64,000 nt of DNA from Bacillota bacterium (GTDB taxonomy: Bacteria > Bacillota > UBA5301 > JAMCQP01): assembly GCA_023381695.1 (NCBI GenBank), contig JAMCQP010000034.1, forward strand, positions 5,977 through 69,976, read 5' to 3'. Shown here one piece after another: positions 52,039 through 60,221 of the stretch (its first letter is position 1; the number at the start of each line of letters is the position of its first letter). A program made the position numbers and the translations under genes. Below the pieces are notes generated by a model. The model ran no database searches, was not told where the DNA came from, and saw only the letters and a list, made by a program, of their open reading frames with translations.

Positions 52039-53718
52039 CTACTTTCTAAACGACCCGGCGACCTCTTCCGGAATTTCCGCCGGCCGGTACATTTTATCGT
52101 AGTACTCTTCCAGCATCCGGTCCGAGGAGAACCTATCCCGGGACATACTGATGCTGGCTTTCATCATTTTTAGCCACCTGTCCTGGTCCTCGTAGTAGGT
52201 TGGAACGACCTCCTTGAGAAGAACCTCGTACAGGGAACGGCGGTCGTGCTCGTCCGCTCCCGGCCCCTCATAGCCGTTGCCGATCTGCCAGCCGTTTTCG
52301 CCGTGCCGGCAACCTTCGGGCCACCATCCATCAAGGATGCTGAGGTTGAGGACGCCATTCATGGCGGCCTTCATGCCGGAGGTGCCGCTGGCCTCCAGGG
52401 GGCGCACCGGGTTGTTCAGCCAGACATCCGAGCCGCGGGTCATGAGCCGTCCGATCTTCATGTCGTAATTTTCCAGGAAGACGACGGCGTTTGGGTAGCG
52501 TTTGGCCATCGCGGCCAGGTCCGTCACGATCTCCTTGCCGGTGTCGTCCAGGGGGTGCGCCTTGCCGGAGAAGATGATCTGGATCTTGCCGCTCTTCAGG
52601 TAGGGCTCGATGACCTCCGGATCCCGGAAGATGAGGTTGCTGCGCTTGTACGGCACCGCCCGGCGGGCAAAGCCGATTAAGAGGCGGTCCGCATTCAGCC
52701 TGGCGCCAGTGCGGGCCTCCACCTGCGCCAGAAGCTCCCTTTTGCACTCCTGGTGCGGAGCCCGGAGATCGGCGCCCTCCTCGTAAGCCTTGCGGATTCC
52801 CGGATCCTGCCAGGTACCCGGGTGGACACCGTTGGTGATGGCGATAATTGGCGCCGCCCCGGAGACATCCTTCCACATCCGGCTGGCCGTGGCGCCGTGC
52901 AACTGGGAGACCCCGTTGGCGACGCGGGACAGCCTGAGACCCGCCACGGTCATGTTGAACGGGCTGCCGCCCAGTTGCAGCATCTGCCCCAGGATCAAGC
53001 CGTTATTGGCCCCCATGTATTTCAGCAGTTCGTGGTCATGCGATTCATTGCCTTCTTTGACGGGGGTGTGGGTGGTGAAGACGATCTCCTGCCGGGTGGC
53101 TTCCCAGGCCTCCTCAAACGTCATACCCTCTTCCATCTTCTCGCGGATGAGTTCAACCCCGGCCAGCACCGCATGACCCTCGTTGAAATGGTAGACGTCC
53201 ACGCCGATACCCAGGGCGCGCAGGGCGCGAACCCCGCCGATGCCCAGCACCATCTCCTGGGCGATGCGCTCCTCGCCGAACCAGCCGTAAAGCTGGCCGG
53301 TGATCCACTTGTCCTCGTTTTCGGGGAGGTTGGTGTCCAGGAGGTACAAGGGCGCGTTGCCGTACTTGTGCACCCGCCACACCTTGCAAGCCACCTTGCG
53401 CCCTCTGATGCGCACCTTGACTTTTACGCCGGTGTCTTCGAGAAAATCGTAGGCATAGTTTGGATAAGCATCGAAGGGGCGGCCGTCTTCTCCGAGCAAC
53501 TGCATGGTGTACCCCTGCCGCCAGAGCAGGCCGATGCCGACCACCGGAAGCCCCAGATCACGGGCCGATTTCAGGTAATCTCCGGCCAGAATGCCTAAGC
53601 CCCCGGCGTAGAGCCGGAATTCTTCATGCAGGCCGTATTCCATGCAGAAATAGGCCACGCGGGGGATGGAATGATTGGTAATGGAATGACTGGTGTTGTT
53701 GCTGGTGCTATTGTCCAT
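52039..53718 (-). CDS. Alpha-glucan family phosphorylase, short form (copy 1)
   Basis: A GT35-type phosphorylase of 559 residues, releasing glucose-1-phosphate from alpha-glucan. Marks are RVAYFCMEYGLHEEF, GGLGILAGDYLKSA, the FNEGHAVLAGVELIREKM and TTHTPVKEGNESH motifs, AITNGVHPGTW, and PLEASGTSGMKAAMNG with the presumed PLP Lys. It is shorter than E. coli GlgP (about 800 aa) and lacks the N-terminal DUF3417 region of related long forms. The first 18 residues (NSTSNNTSHSITNHSIP) are a low-complexity run encoded by short duplications. A near paralogue lies at 56864-58516. Confidence 0.92.
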   Translation of the reverse strand: MDNSTSNNTSHSITNHSIPRVAYFCMEYGLHEEFRLYAGGLGILAGDYLKSARDLGLPVVGIGLLWRQGYTMQLLGEDGRPFDAYPNYAYDFLEDTGVKVKVRIRGRKVACKVWRVHKYGNAPLYLLDTNLPENEDKWITGQLYGWFGEERIAQEMVLGIGGVRALRALGIGVDVYHFNEGHAVLAGVELIREKMEEGMTFEEAWEATRQEIVFTTHTPVKEGNESHDHELLKYMGANNGLILGQMLQLGGSPFNMTVAGLRLSRVANGVSQLHGATASRMWKDVSGAAPIIAITNGVHPGTWQDPGIRKAYEEGADLRAPHQECKRELLAQVEARTGARLNADRLLIGFARRAVPYKRSNLIFRDPEVIEPYLKSGKIQIIFSGKAHPLDDTGKEIVTDLAAMAKRYPNAVVFLENYDMKIGRLMTRGSDVWLNNPVRPLEASGTSGMKAAMNGVLNLSILDGWWPEGCRHGENGWQIGNGYEGPGADEHDRRSLYEVLLKEVVPTYYEDQDRWLKMMKASISMSRDRFSSDRMLEEYYDKMYRPAEIPEEVAGSFRK

Positions 53719-53765
53719 TGCGGTTCTCCCTTGTTCAAGTGATCACGAATTCCTTCAGTGACAAC

Positions 53766-53777
53766 GAAAACGTTTGC
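53766..53777. promoter_or_regulatory. Palindrome resembling a LacI/CcpA-type operator upstream of phosphorylase copy 1
   Basis: GAAAACGTTTGC holds a perfect AAACGTTT palindrome with central CG, as in operators of LacI-family regulators including cre sites; it misses two cre consensus positions. It is about 50 bases upstream of the phosphorylase start. Confidence 0.35.
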
Positions 53778-53900
53778 ATAAACCGGGGTAAACTATTCGC
53801 TGCAAGGGATGGAAATTCCTGCAAAAGCGGAGGGAAATCCGGATTTTGCGGAGAAACTTGTGTTCATTCGGGAAATCCACCGATAGAAAGGAGCTATTAA

Positions 53901-54149
53901 ATGAAACCCATTAGACTTGAGGAATACGTTGCAAAACACTTAGCGGTAAATCCTGATGAGAAAGAGTCAGATCTGTCGCGGCGGCTGAAGTCAGCAGTGG
54001 AAAGGAAAAGAGCTGGCGCCCGGTGCAATGTCTGTGGCCAACCCATTTGGGGCATTGGTTCAGCCACTGTTGGCTGGGACGGCTGTTTTACGTGCATAAC
54101 CGGGGAATGGGACGACTCTGATGACTACGAAATCGATACGGTGTGTTAG
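53901..54149 (+). CDS. Small Cys-rich protein of unknown function
   Basis: An 82-residue protein not recognised as any family. AGGAG lies seven bases before the ATG, which supports translation. The N-terminal half is charged and helical (LEEYVAKHLAVNPDEKESDL). The C-terminal half has a two-knuckle zinc-ribbon pattern, CNVCGQPIWGIGSATVGWDG then CFTC, and an acidic tail ending in Cys. It is alone on the plus strand between two minus-strand genes. The 184 bases after it hold no gene I can support. Confidence 0.65.
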   Translation: MKPIRLEEYVAKHLAVNPDEKESDLSRRLKSAVERKRAGARCNVCGQPIWGIGSATVGWDGCFTCITGEWDDSDDYEIDTVC

Positions 54150-54333
54150 CGGCGTTTAGATTTTTTGGACGAGCCTTGCGCGAAATCAAGGCAGTAAATA
54201 AAGTGTGATCGAGTAAAACAGCTTCAGGCTTTGAGCAGTAGGCGATCAACAACTTCATCGAGCTTCGAAGTTCTTCCAGAACATGCTCAAACGGCATATT
54301 CTGCGCAAGAAGCATTAACTCGGATACGGATTT

Positions 54334-55173
54334 TCAGGGCCATTCGGCGGGTAACACCCAGTGGGGGCCTCGCCACCCACGAATTTCGGCTACGCGTAGT
54401 ACTTTCCCGTCCAGCAAGCGGGCCGCAATGGCGTCGGTGATGGCCCTTGGCCACCGCAGGAGGCCGGCGGCTTCGGCCGGCCGGCAGGAGACACAGTTGT
54501 CCACCAGCCTGTGCAACAAGGTAGCCCGCGCTTCCTCCAGGGAGGGCGGCTTGTCCAGTAAGCCCTCGGGAACCTGTCTGGTCACCAGATCCCACTGGTG
54601 AAGGGACCAGCCTTCCAGGGAGCCCCCAGATACAGTGAGAAAAAAGCGGGTCTGGAGCGAGTCCAGGGCATGGACAAACCCGGCACGTTCGCCCCCGAAT
54701 TGAAAGCCCACCTTTTTCCACAGCGCACGTGAATCGATGGGGCCAAACTCTTCAACTGTTTCCAGCACGAGCCGTTCCTTGCGCCCCAACCGGCCGGCCA
54801 GATACTCCTCTTCCGGATCGTCGGCAGGCCCGTACAAAGCGTAGAAATGGGGAAAGAGATCCCAGGAGATGAAAGTGCCCCGCCCCCGCAGAAACTTTCC
54901 GTAGACGCACCGCTTTTCGCCCGGCAGTATTTCTTTCCAGCGCCAGGCGCCATCAGTGATGGTATAACCAGGCCACGGCTCGCGATAATCCGCATCGGAA
55001 AGGTTCGGCAGGTTGACCCCCTTCAGCGGGGCCAGAAGGGCAAAGCCCCTTTCCTCCACGTATCTGGCGGCCTCTTCATCAGTGTGCACCTTGCCGCCGG
55101 ACAACAATTGGCGGCGCAAGCGCCGCCGGGCTTCAATAGCTTCTGAAGTTAGAATCAGCCTGTCAGGGGCCAA
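54334..55173 (-). CDS. AlkZ-related (YcaQ-like) winged-helix protein
   Basis: A 279-residue protein of the AlkZ/YcaQ-related group, tandem winged-helix DNA-binding proteins that include interstrand-crosslink DNA glycosylases. Marks are FISWDLFPHFYALYG, GRLGRKERLVLETVEEFGPI, and the C-terminal RGWRGPHWVLPAEWP. True AlkZ has a catalytic QxQ motif, and I see no clear equivalent here, so glycosylase activity is uncertain. The TTG start has GGAGGGAGAAGG upstream. It has its own promoter and is separated from the upstream quinone reductase gene by a terminator. A DNA glycosylase gene lies 3.5 kb away on the other strand. Confidence 0.65.
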   Translation of the reverse strand: MAPDRLILTSEAIEARRRLRRQLLSGGKVHTDEEAARYVEERGFALLAPLKGVNLPNLSDADYREPWPGYTITDGAWRWKEILPGEKRCVYGKFLRGRGTFISWDLFPHFYALYGPADDPEEEYLAGRLGRKERLVLETVEEFGPIDSRALWKKVGFQFGGERAGFVHALDSLQTRFFLTVSGGSLEGWSLHQWDLVTRQVPEGLLDKPPSLEEARATLLHRLVDNCVSCRPAEAAGLLRWPRAITDAIAARLLDGKVLRVAEIRGWRGPHWVLPAEWP

Positions 55174-55211
55174 CCTTCTCCCTCCAAAGTTTGCCGCGTA
55201 GATCTTTTACA

Positions 55212-55240
55212 ATTATACCACGGCAGGTTTTTCTTTACCA
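55212..55240 (-). promoter_or_regulatory. Extended -10 promoter of the AlkZ-related gene
   Basis: On the minus strand TGGTATAAT with a perfect TATAAT (55217-55212) and a TGN extension; the -35 position (TGGTAA, 55240-55235) is weak. It is about 40 bases before the TTG start. Confidence 0.6.
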
Positions 55241-55250
55241 TAAAGCAATA

Positions 55251-55281
55251 AAAGCGGGATCGCTTCAAACGATCCCGCTTT
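55251..55281 (-). terminator. Intrinsic terminator of the sulfide:quinone oxidoreductase gene
   Basis: AAAGCGGGATCG and CGATCCCGCTTT form a perfect 12-bp stem around a seven-base loop. On the minus strand it is followed by TATTGCTTTATG after the TTT, 47 bases past the stop. A related hairpin follows phosphorylase copy 2. Confidence 0.88.
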
Positions 55282-55327
55282 GTTACAGGTACTGGTTTTG
55301 TTTTCGCGAAACTCACCATCAAAAAGA

Positions 55328-56536
55328 TCAGGGCAAGTAGGACATGCCATTTCTGGTCTTCCACAGGAAGTACTTTTCAAACACCCACTTGGACGGATCG
55401 CCAAACGGGTTCGGGAGCATGATGGCAAACTGCCGCGGCTTCAGAAGGTGGTTGGAGATGATCAGGACCTCTTTACGCCCCGCATCCAGCATGCACAGGC
55501 CGGGAATCTTGCCGAAGGCCTTCTCGTGCAGGCGCCCACCCTGGCCCTTGATCAGGGCGGCGATGTTTCTGGCCGCGACCTTGGCCGTCTCGTCCGCCGG
55601 GTAACCGGTCTTCGGCACGCCCATGGCGACCTTGGTCTTGAACGGCGCCGGAACCTGCACCGCCAGGCCGGCCGCAAAGATATTGGGATACTTCTTGTGC
55701 TGGTAGGAGTCGGTGGTCGGGATGAACCCTTTCTCGTCGCCCAGTCCGGGGGAGTTCTGGATCACCTTGGCCCCCCAGAACGGCGGGATGAGCATGGCAA
55801 ATTTGTACGGCAGGACCTTTCCGTCCTTCATCTTGATCTGGCCAGGCTCAATCTTTTCCACATCGGCATTCAAAACAGGATTGATCCGGAGAACCTTCAT
55901 AAAGCCCTTGAGCATTGTCGATCCGCCCAGCATGCCGCTGATGCCGAAATGGCCCAGGAACGGCTCGGGCGAGAGCCAGGTGACGTCCACTTTCTTGCGG
56001 ACGCCCTGCTTGCGGGCATAGTACTCAAAATTAAAAAGAAATTCATAGGCGGCGCCCATGCAACTTGCGCCCTGCACCGCGCCAATCACCACGGGGCCGG
56101 GATCCTTCACAAACTTTTCAAAGGCTTCCCTGGCATGCTCAGCGTGGCTCGGGGTGCAGACGGATTGGGTATGGCCGGAGTCGGGGCCAAGGCCTTCCAC
56201 GGCGTCAAAGCGGATGTCCACACCGGTGGCGATAAGCAAGTAATCGTAGTTGAAATCGCCTTTGGTCGTCGTGACAACTTTCTTTTCAGGATCGATCTGG
56301 GTGGCCTCCGCGTGCAGGAACTTCACGCCTTTTTTGGCCGCGATGGGTTCAACCGGTAAAGTGACATCCGAAACCTTCCTCCGGCCGAACGGAACCCAGA
56401 TTAACGAGGGAATGAACGTGAATTTGTCCGTCTTGGAGATCAGGAGCACCTCATGGTCTTTGCCAAGCCTCCGCCTGGCTTCCAACGCGCTGGTGATCCC
56501 TGCGAAGCTGCCGCCGATCACAATTACTCTGGCCAT
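55328..56536 (-). CDS. sqr: Sulfide:quinone oxidoreductase (FAD-dependent)
   Basis: A 402-residue two-Rossmann flavoprotein on the cytoplasmic membrane face. The FAD motif is RVIVIGGSFAGITSALEARR. Three Cys lie at residues 127 (SVCTPSH), 159 (GASCMGA) and 348 (GLCMLDAG), very close to the Cys128/160/356 set that makes sulfide:quinone oxidoreductases, and unlike plain NDH-2. The second nucleotide motif and the amphipathic C-terminus (FEKYFLWKTRNGMSYLP) also fit. It would oxidise sulfide to polysulfide and reduce the quinone pool or detoxify sulfide. ATG 56536 is used over the upstream TTG. An inverted repeat of CsoR/CstR type lies upstream, suggesting persulfide-responsive control. Confidence 0.85.
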   Translation of the reverse strand: MARVIVIGGSFAGITSALEARRRLGKDHEVLLISKTDKFTFIPSLIWVPFGRRKVSDVTLPVEPIAAKKGVKFLHAEATQIDPEKKVVTTTKGDFNYDYLLIATGVDIRFDAVEGLGPDSGHTQSVCTPSHAEHAREAFEKFVKDPGPVVIGAVQGASCMGAAYEFLFNFEYYARKQGVRKKVDVTWLSPEPFLGHFGISGMLGGSTMLKGFMKVLRINPVLNADVEKIEPGQIKMKDGKVLPYKFAMLIPPFWGAKVIQNSPGLGDEKGFIPTTDSYQHKKYPNIFAAGLAVQVPAPFKTKVAMGVPKTGYPADETAKVAARNIAALIKGQGGRLHEKAFGKIPGLCMLDAGRKEVLIISNHLLKPRQFAIMLPNPFGDPSKWVFEKYFLWKTRNGMSYLP

Positions 56537-56617
56537 CAAACCGGTTGCTCGTAAGCCCAACTTTCTTACGGCTTACCGAGAACCCCACCCTCCCTTTCTG
56601 CCCAAAAGATTTCTGGG

Positions 56618-56646
56618 AATAACCCCCTCTAACCCTGGGGGGTATT
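56618..56646. promoter_or_regulatory. CsoR/CstR-like inverted repeat upstream of sqr
   Basis: AATAACCCCC (56618-56627) and GGGGGGTATT (56637-56646) form an imperfect inverted repeat with inner TCTAACCCT. C/G-run palindromes flanked by AT (ATACCCC...GGGGTAT) are bound by CsoR-family repressors, and CstR members control sulfide oxidation genes. It ends about 80 bases upstream of the sqr start. The rest of 56537-56863 holds only the next terminator and no gene. Confidence 0.5.
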
Positions 56647-56782
56647 AGTGCAACCCATCACTATCCTACCAGGAGATTGTGCCTTTGAAAACTACTACTG
56701 AAGTTCATAACTGGGTAATTTGGACAAGTATTCGGTAAGAGGTTTAAAGAGGACGGATTATCACAAGCGGACGTCGATTATT

Positions 56783-56813
56783 AAGGCGGAATCGTTTTCA
56801 ACCGATCCCGCTT
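56783..56813 (-). terminator. Hairpin terminator after phosphorylase copy 2
   Basis: AAGGCGGAATCG and CGATCCCGCTT pair with two bulged bases around TTTTCAAC. It is an imperfect version of the 55251-55281 hairpin and lies 51 bases past the phosphorylase stop on the minus strand. Confidence 0.6.
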
Positions 56814-56863
56814 AACCAAGTACCGCGTACGCTATATTTCCTATGCTACATTTTCTACGCTTC

Positions 56864-58516
56864 CTACGCTATAGCAGCTTCACCCGCCGCTTCGTCCGCC
56901 GGCGCGTAGAGCCTGGTGTAATACTCTTCCAGCATTCTTTGCGTGGAAAAGTTCCAGTGCGACATATCGATGCTGGCCCGCATCATTTGCAGCCATTTGG
57001 CCCGGTTGCCGTAATAGGTGGGGACCACCTCATCCAGGAGAACCTGGTACAGGGAGTTCTGATCGTGTTCGTCCTGGCCCGGCCCTTCAAAGGCATCACC
57101 GATCTGCCAGCCGTTGATCCCATGCCGGCAGCCCTCCGGCCACCAGCCGTCCAGCACGCTCAGGTTGAGCACACCGTTCATGGCCGCCTTCATGCCCGAG
57201 GTGCCACTGGCTTCCAGCGGGCGCTGCGGGTTGTTGAGCCACACGTCGCATCCCCTGGTCAGAAGCCGTCCGATCTTCATGTCGTAGTTCTCCAGGAAGA
57301 CGACGCTCTCGGGGTAGCGCCTGGCCATGGCCACCATGTTGGCGACGATCTCCTTGCCGAATCCGTCCTGCGGATGGGCTTTTCCGGAGAGGATGATCTG
57401 GACCTTGCCACTCTTGAGCAGAGGCTCGATGACCTCGGGCCGCCGGAAGATCAGGTCGCTGCGCTTGTAGGGAGCGGCCCGGCGCGCGAAACCGATCAAA
57501 AGCGAGTCAACGTCGAGTTTTACACCGGTTCTGGCTTCGACTTCGGCGATCAGTTCGCGCTTGGCGGCCAGGTGCGACTCCCAGAGATCGGCCCAATTTT
57601 CGTAGGCTGCCCGGACCCGGGAATCCTGCCAGGTTCCGGGGTAAACGCCGTTGGTGATGGCGGTAATGGGCGCGGCGCCCCGGATGTCCTTCCACATCCG
57701 CCGGGCGGTCTCGCCATGCAGCTGTGCTACCGCGTTGGCGTTCCTGGAAAGCCGCAGCCCGGCCACGGTCATGCCGAACGGGTCGCCGCCGATCCGGGCC
57801 ATCTGATGGTAGTCAAGCCCGTTGTAGGCCCCCACGTAAGCGAGCGCTCCGTGATGGTGCGACTCGTTTCCCGCCAGGACCGGCGTATGCGTCGTAAAGA
57901 CGATCTGCTTCCGGGTGACGGCCCAGGCTTCCTCGAAGGAGGCGCCTTGCGCCATCTTTTCCCTGATGAGTTCGCTACCGGCCAATGCCGCGTGGCCTTC
58001 GTTGAAGTGGTAGACGTCCACCCCAATGCTCAGAGCCCGCAAAGCCCGCACCCCGCCGATGCCGAGCACCATCTCCTGGGCGATGCGGTCATCGCCGGAA
58101 CCGCCGTAGAGCCGGTCGGTAATCCACCATTCCTCGTTGCCCGGAACGTTGGTGTCCAGAAGGTAGAGCGGCGCGTTGCCGTATTTGTCCACCCGCCACA
58201 CCTTTACGGCGACCTCGCGGCCACGGATGCGCACCTTCACGGTCGCACCGGTGTCCTGGAGAAAGTCGTAAGGGGAATCCTCGAAAACGTCGTAAGGCCG
58301 CCCGTCCTGGTCTATCAGCTGCTTCGTGTAGCCCTGCCGCCACAGGATGCCGATGCCTACCAGGGGCAGGCCCAATTCACCGGCCGTCTTCAGGTGATCT
58401 CCGGCCAGGATGCCCAGCCCGCCGGAATAAATCTTAAACTCCTCGTGGAGGCCGTATTCCATGCAAAAGTAGGCCACCCGGGGAAGGTTCCTTGCATTCA
58501 GCGTTGTGTTCAGCAT
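56864..58516 (-). CDS. Alpha-glucan family phosphorylase, short form (copy 2)
   Basis: A 550-residue paralogue of the 52039-53718 protein, matching it through most of its length: LPRVAYFCMEYGLHEEFKIY, GGLGILAGDHLKTAGELGLP, FNEGHAALAGSELIREKM, TTHTPVLAGNESHHHG and PLEASGTSGMKAAMNG (presumed PLP Lys). It differs mainly at the ends and in some loops. Both copies would release glucose-1-phosphate from glycogen-like polymer, perhaps with different regulation. The ATG has AAGGGA upstream and an extended -10 promoter. The two copies are on the same strand with a 3.1-kb block between them. Confidence 0.92.
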   Translation of the reverse strand: MLNTTLNARNLPRVAYFCMEYGLHEEFKIYSGGLGILAGDHLKTAGELGLPLVGIGILWRQGYTKQLIDQDGRPYDVFEDSPYDFLQDTGATVKVRIRGREVAVKVWRVDKYGNAPLYLLDTNVPGNEEWWITDRLYGGSGDDRIAQEMVLGIGGVRALRALSIGVDVYHFNEGHAALAGSELIREKMAQGASFEEAWAVTRKQIVFTTHTPVLAGNESHHHGALAYVGAYNGLDYHQMARIGGDPFGMTVAGLRLSRNANAVAQLHGETARRMWKDIRGAAPITAITNGVYPGTWQDSRVRAAYENWADLWESHLAAKRELIAEVEARTGVKLDVDSLLIGFARRAAPYKRSDLIFRRPEVIEPLLKSGKVQIILSGKAHPQDGFGKEIVANMVAMARRYPESVVFLENYDMKIGRLLTRGCDVWLNNPQRPLEASGTSGMKAAMNGVLNLSVLDGWWPEGCRHGINGWQIGDAFEGPGQDEHDQNSLYQVLLDEVVPTYYGNRAKWLQMMRASIDMSHWNFSTQRMLEEYYTRLYAPADEAAGEAAIA

Positions 58517-58558
58517 TTTTATCCCTTCCTAGTTTACATAAACAAGGACGCCGGATAA

Positions 58559-58567
58559 ATTATAGCA
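58559..58567 (-). promoter_or_regulatory. Extended -10 promoter of phosphorylase copy 2
   Basis: TGCTATAAT on the minus strand (58567-58559), with a perfect TATAAT and TGN extension; no clear -35. It is about 43 bases before the ATG. Confidence 0.6.
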
Positions 58568-58641
58568 CACGCACCCGCCAGATGCATCGCCAACTTTTTT
58601 CCAGCGCTAGTTGAAGGTGTCTCCCGGAGTATCGTCGTATT

Positions 58642-59316
58642 ATGTGGGAGGTGATCTCGAAGGTGGTTGGCAAGATGGCGGCGGGGAAGCTACCGAAAAC
58701 CGCAGCGGAAAACCTGCCGCGGGAATTTTACGAGCGTGACGTGGTTACCGTGGCCCGGGAATTGTTGGGGAAGACTCTGGTTCATGCCAATGCCGCGGGT
58801 GTCACCAGGGGGATCATCGTGGAGGCGGAGGCCTACCGGGGGCCGGAAGACCGGGCCGCCCATTCGCACGGGAACTTGCGCAGCAAGCGGACGAGCGTCA
58901 TGTTTGGCCCAGGCGGTCATGCTTATGTCTTCCTGATCTACGGGATGTACTGCTGTTTCAATGTGGTTGCCGCCACCACCGACCAGCCTCAGGCGGTGTT
59001 GATCCGGGCGCTGGAGCCGCTGGAGGGGATTGACCTGATGGCGGCGCGGCGGGGGGTGGCCATCCGCGGCGAAAAGGACGTCAGGAAGCTGGCCAGTGGG
59101 CCAGGAAAGCTGACCATCGCCATGGGCATTGATATGAGCCATAATGGCCTGGATTTTTGTGGGGATGAGCTCTATATCACGGCGGGCCGGGCGGTTGCCG
59201 GCCCGGAGATCGCCGCTACCAGGCGGATTAACGTGGATTACGCCGGCGAGTGGAAAGATCGACCCTGGCGGTTTGTTATCAGGGACAGCCCATTTCTCTC
59301 GGTAAAAAAGGCTTGA
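58642..59316 (+). CDS. DNA-3-methyladenine glycosylase (AAG/MPG family)
   Basis: Removes alkylated purines from DNA. The 224-residue protein has LPREFYERDVVTVARELLGK, IIVEAEAYRGPEDRAAHSHG (catalytic Glu and Tyr), FGPGGHAYVFLIYGMYCCFN and LASGPGKLTIAMGI (LxxGPGKL). The start is uncertain: ATG 58642, or ATG 58675 with AAGGTGG upstream, since conservation only begins at residue 25. No neighbour shares its function, apart from the AlkZ-related gene nearby. Confidence 0.92.
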   Translation: MWEVISKVVGKMAAGKLPKTAAENLPREFYERDVVTVARELLGKTLVHANAAGVTRGIIVEAEAYRGPEDRAAHSHGNLRSKRTSVMFGPGGHAYVFLIYGMYCCFNVVAATTDQPQAVLIRALEPLEGIDLMAARRGVAIRGEKDVRKLASGPGKLTIAMGIDMSHNGLDFCGDELYITAGRAVAGPEIAATRRINVDYAGEWKDRPWRFVIRDSPFLSVKKA

Positions 59317-59422
59317 GCAATTCCAGACGCAGGGGGGCCGGCCTGGTCACCCCTTGGCATAATATTTTTTCGCCACCATACCGGCTTTTCCTCATTGAAA
59401 CAGCAGGAATTTGCGAAATGGC

Positions 59423-59478
59423 ATGGTATATATATGGTATATATATGGTATACCAGAGGTATCTTGGTGTTCTATAAT
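59423..59478 (+). promoter_or_regulatory. Three 11-bp phased repeats with a palindrome overlapping a promoter
   Basis: ATGGTATATAT at 59423 and 59434 and ATGGTATACCA at 59445 repeat with an exact 11-base period, about one helical turn. The last copy contains the perfect palindrome TGGTATACCA (59446-59455). TATAAT follows at 59473-59478, so the palindrome covers the expected -35. This looks like an operator for the adjacent GntR-type regulator. Confidence 0.6.
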
Positions 59479-59541
59479 TCCGATATCTGTCCTGGCAAGG
59501 CCGCCACATCTGATTTAGATCGATTTGAAAGGAAGAAAAAG

Positions 59542-60195
59542 ATGGCGATTCACCCGCGGGAGCCCCAGCAACACAATGTCTTGAAGTTCAAGGCTTATGA
59601 TTTCGTCAAATCCAAGATCGTAAATTGCGAGTACCTCCCGGGAATGCTCCTTTCGGAGCAGGCATTGGCGGAGGAGATGGCGATGAGCCGCACCCCGGTG
59701 CGGGAGGCGCTGGCTCTTCTGTCCCAGGAATCGCTGGTCAGGGTGGTGCCGCGCCGTGGGGCGTTTGTGGCGGAACTGTCCTTGCGGGATATCGACGAGA
59801 TCTTTGAGTTGCGGGAGGCCATTGAATGCTGGGTGATGCGCAAGGTCGCGGGAAAGGTACCCCCGGAGAAGCTGGATGAGTTTGAAGCTTCGCTCACGGA
59901 GATCAACGAGGTGAGTGAAACCGCATATTGGCGCGCGATCAGCCTGGACCAGGAGTTTCATAACTTCCTGGTGAGTTTTGCCGGGAACAACCGTTGCGAG
60001 CAGATTTACCGCAACGTAGCGGATCAGAATCAGCGTATCCGGATTCTCAGCACCAGGCAACCGGGACGATTGATCGAGACCGTCAGGGAGCACGGGATGA
60101 TCATCAACGTACTGAGGTCGGGCCAGCCGGAGGCAGCCGCCCAGGAGATGCAACGCCATATTGACAACGCCCGGCAGGCCGCGCTCCGGCTGTAA
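59542..60195 (+). CDS. GntR family regulator, FadR (FCD) subfamily
   Basis: A 217-residue FadR-type regulator. The winged HTH spans about residues 15-75 (LSEQALAEEMAMSRTPVREA, VRVVPRRGAFVAELS). The all-helical FCD effector domain follows, with possible metal ligands in EFHNFLV and later His residues (REHGMIINVL, MQRHIDNARQA). FCD proteins often respond to sugar acids, pyruvate or lactate. It probably controls the dehydrogenase-transketolase genes that follow. ATG 59542 with AAAGGAAG is chosen; the longer frame overlaps the operator repeats. Confidence 0.9.
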   Translation: MAIHPREPQQHNVLKFKAYDFVKSKIVNCEYLPGMLLSEQALAEEMAMSRTPVREALALLSQESLVRVVPRRGAFVAELSLRDIDEIFELREAIECWVMRKVAGKVPPEKLDEFEASLTEINEVSETAYWRAISLDQEFHNFLVSFAGNNRCEQIYRNVADQNQRIRILSTRQPGRLIETVREHGMIINVLRSGQPEAAAQEMQRHIDNARQAALRL

Positions 60196-60221
60196 CAAGT
60201 AAGTCAGAAGAGGGGAAATGG

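Noticed and set aside
54088-54315. 75-codon minus-strand frame
   Set aside because: Overlaps the end of the better supported 82-residue gene, has no ribosome site or motif.
56843-58558. 571-codon plus-strand frame
   Set aside because: Antisense shadow of phosphorylase copy 2; no recognisable protein.
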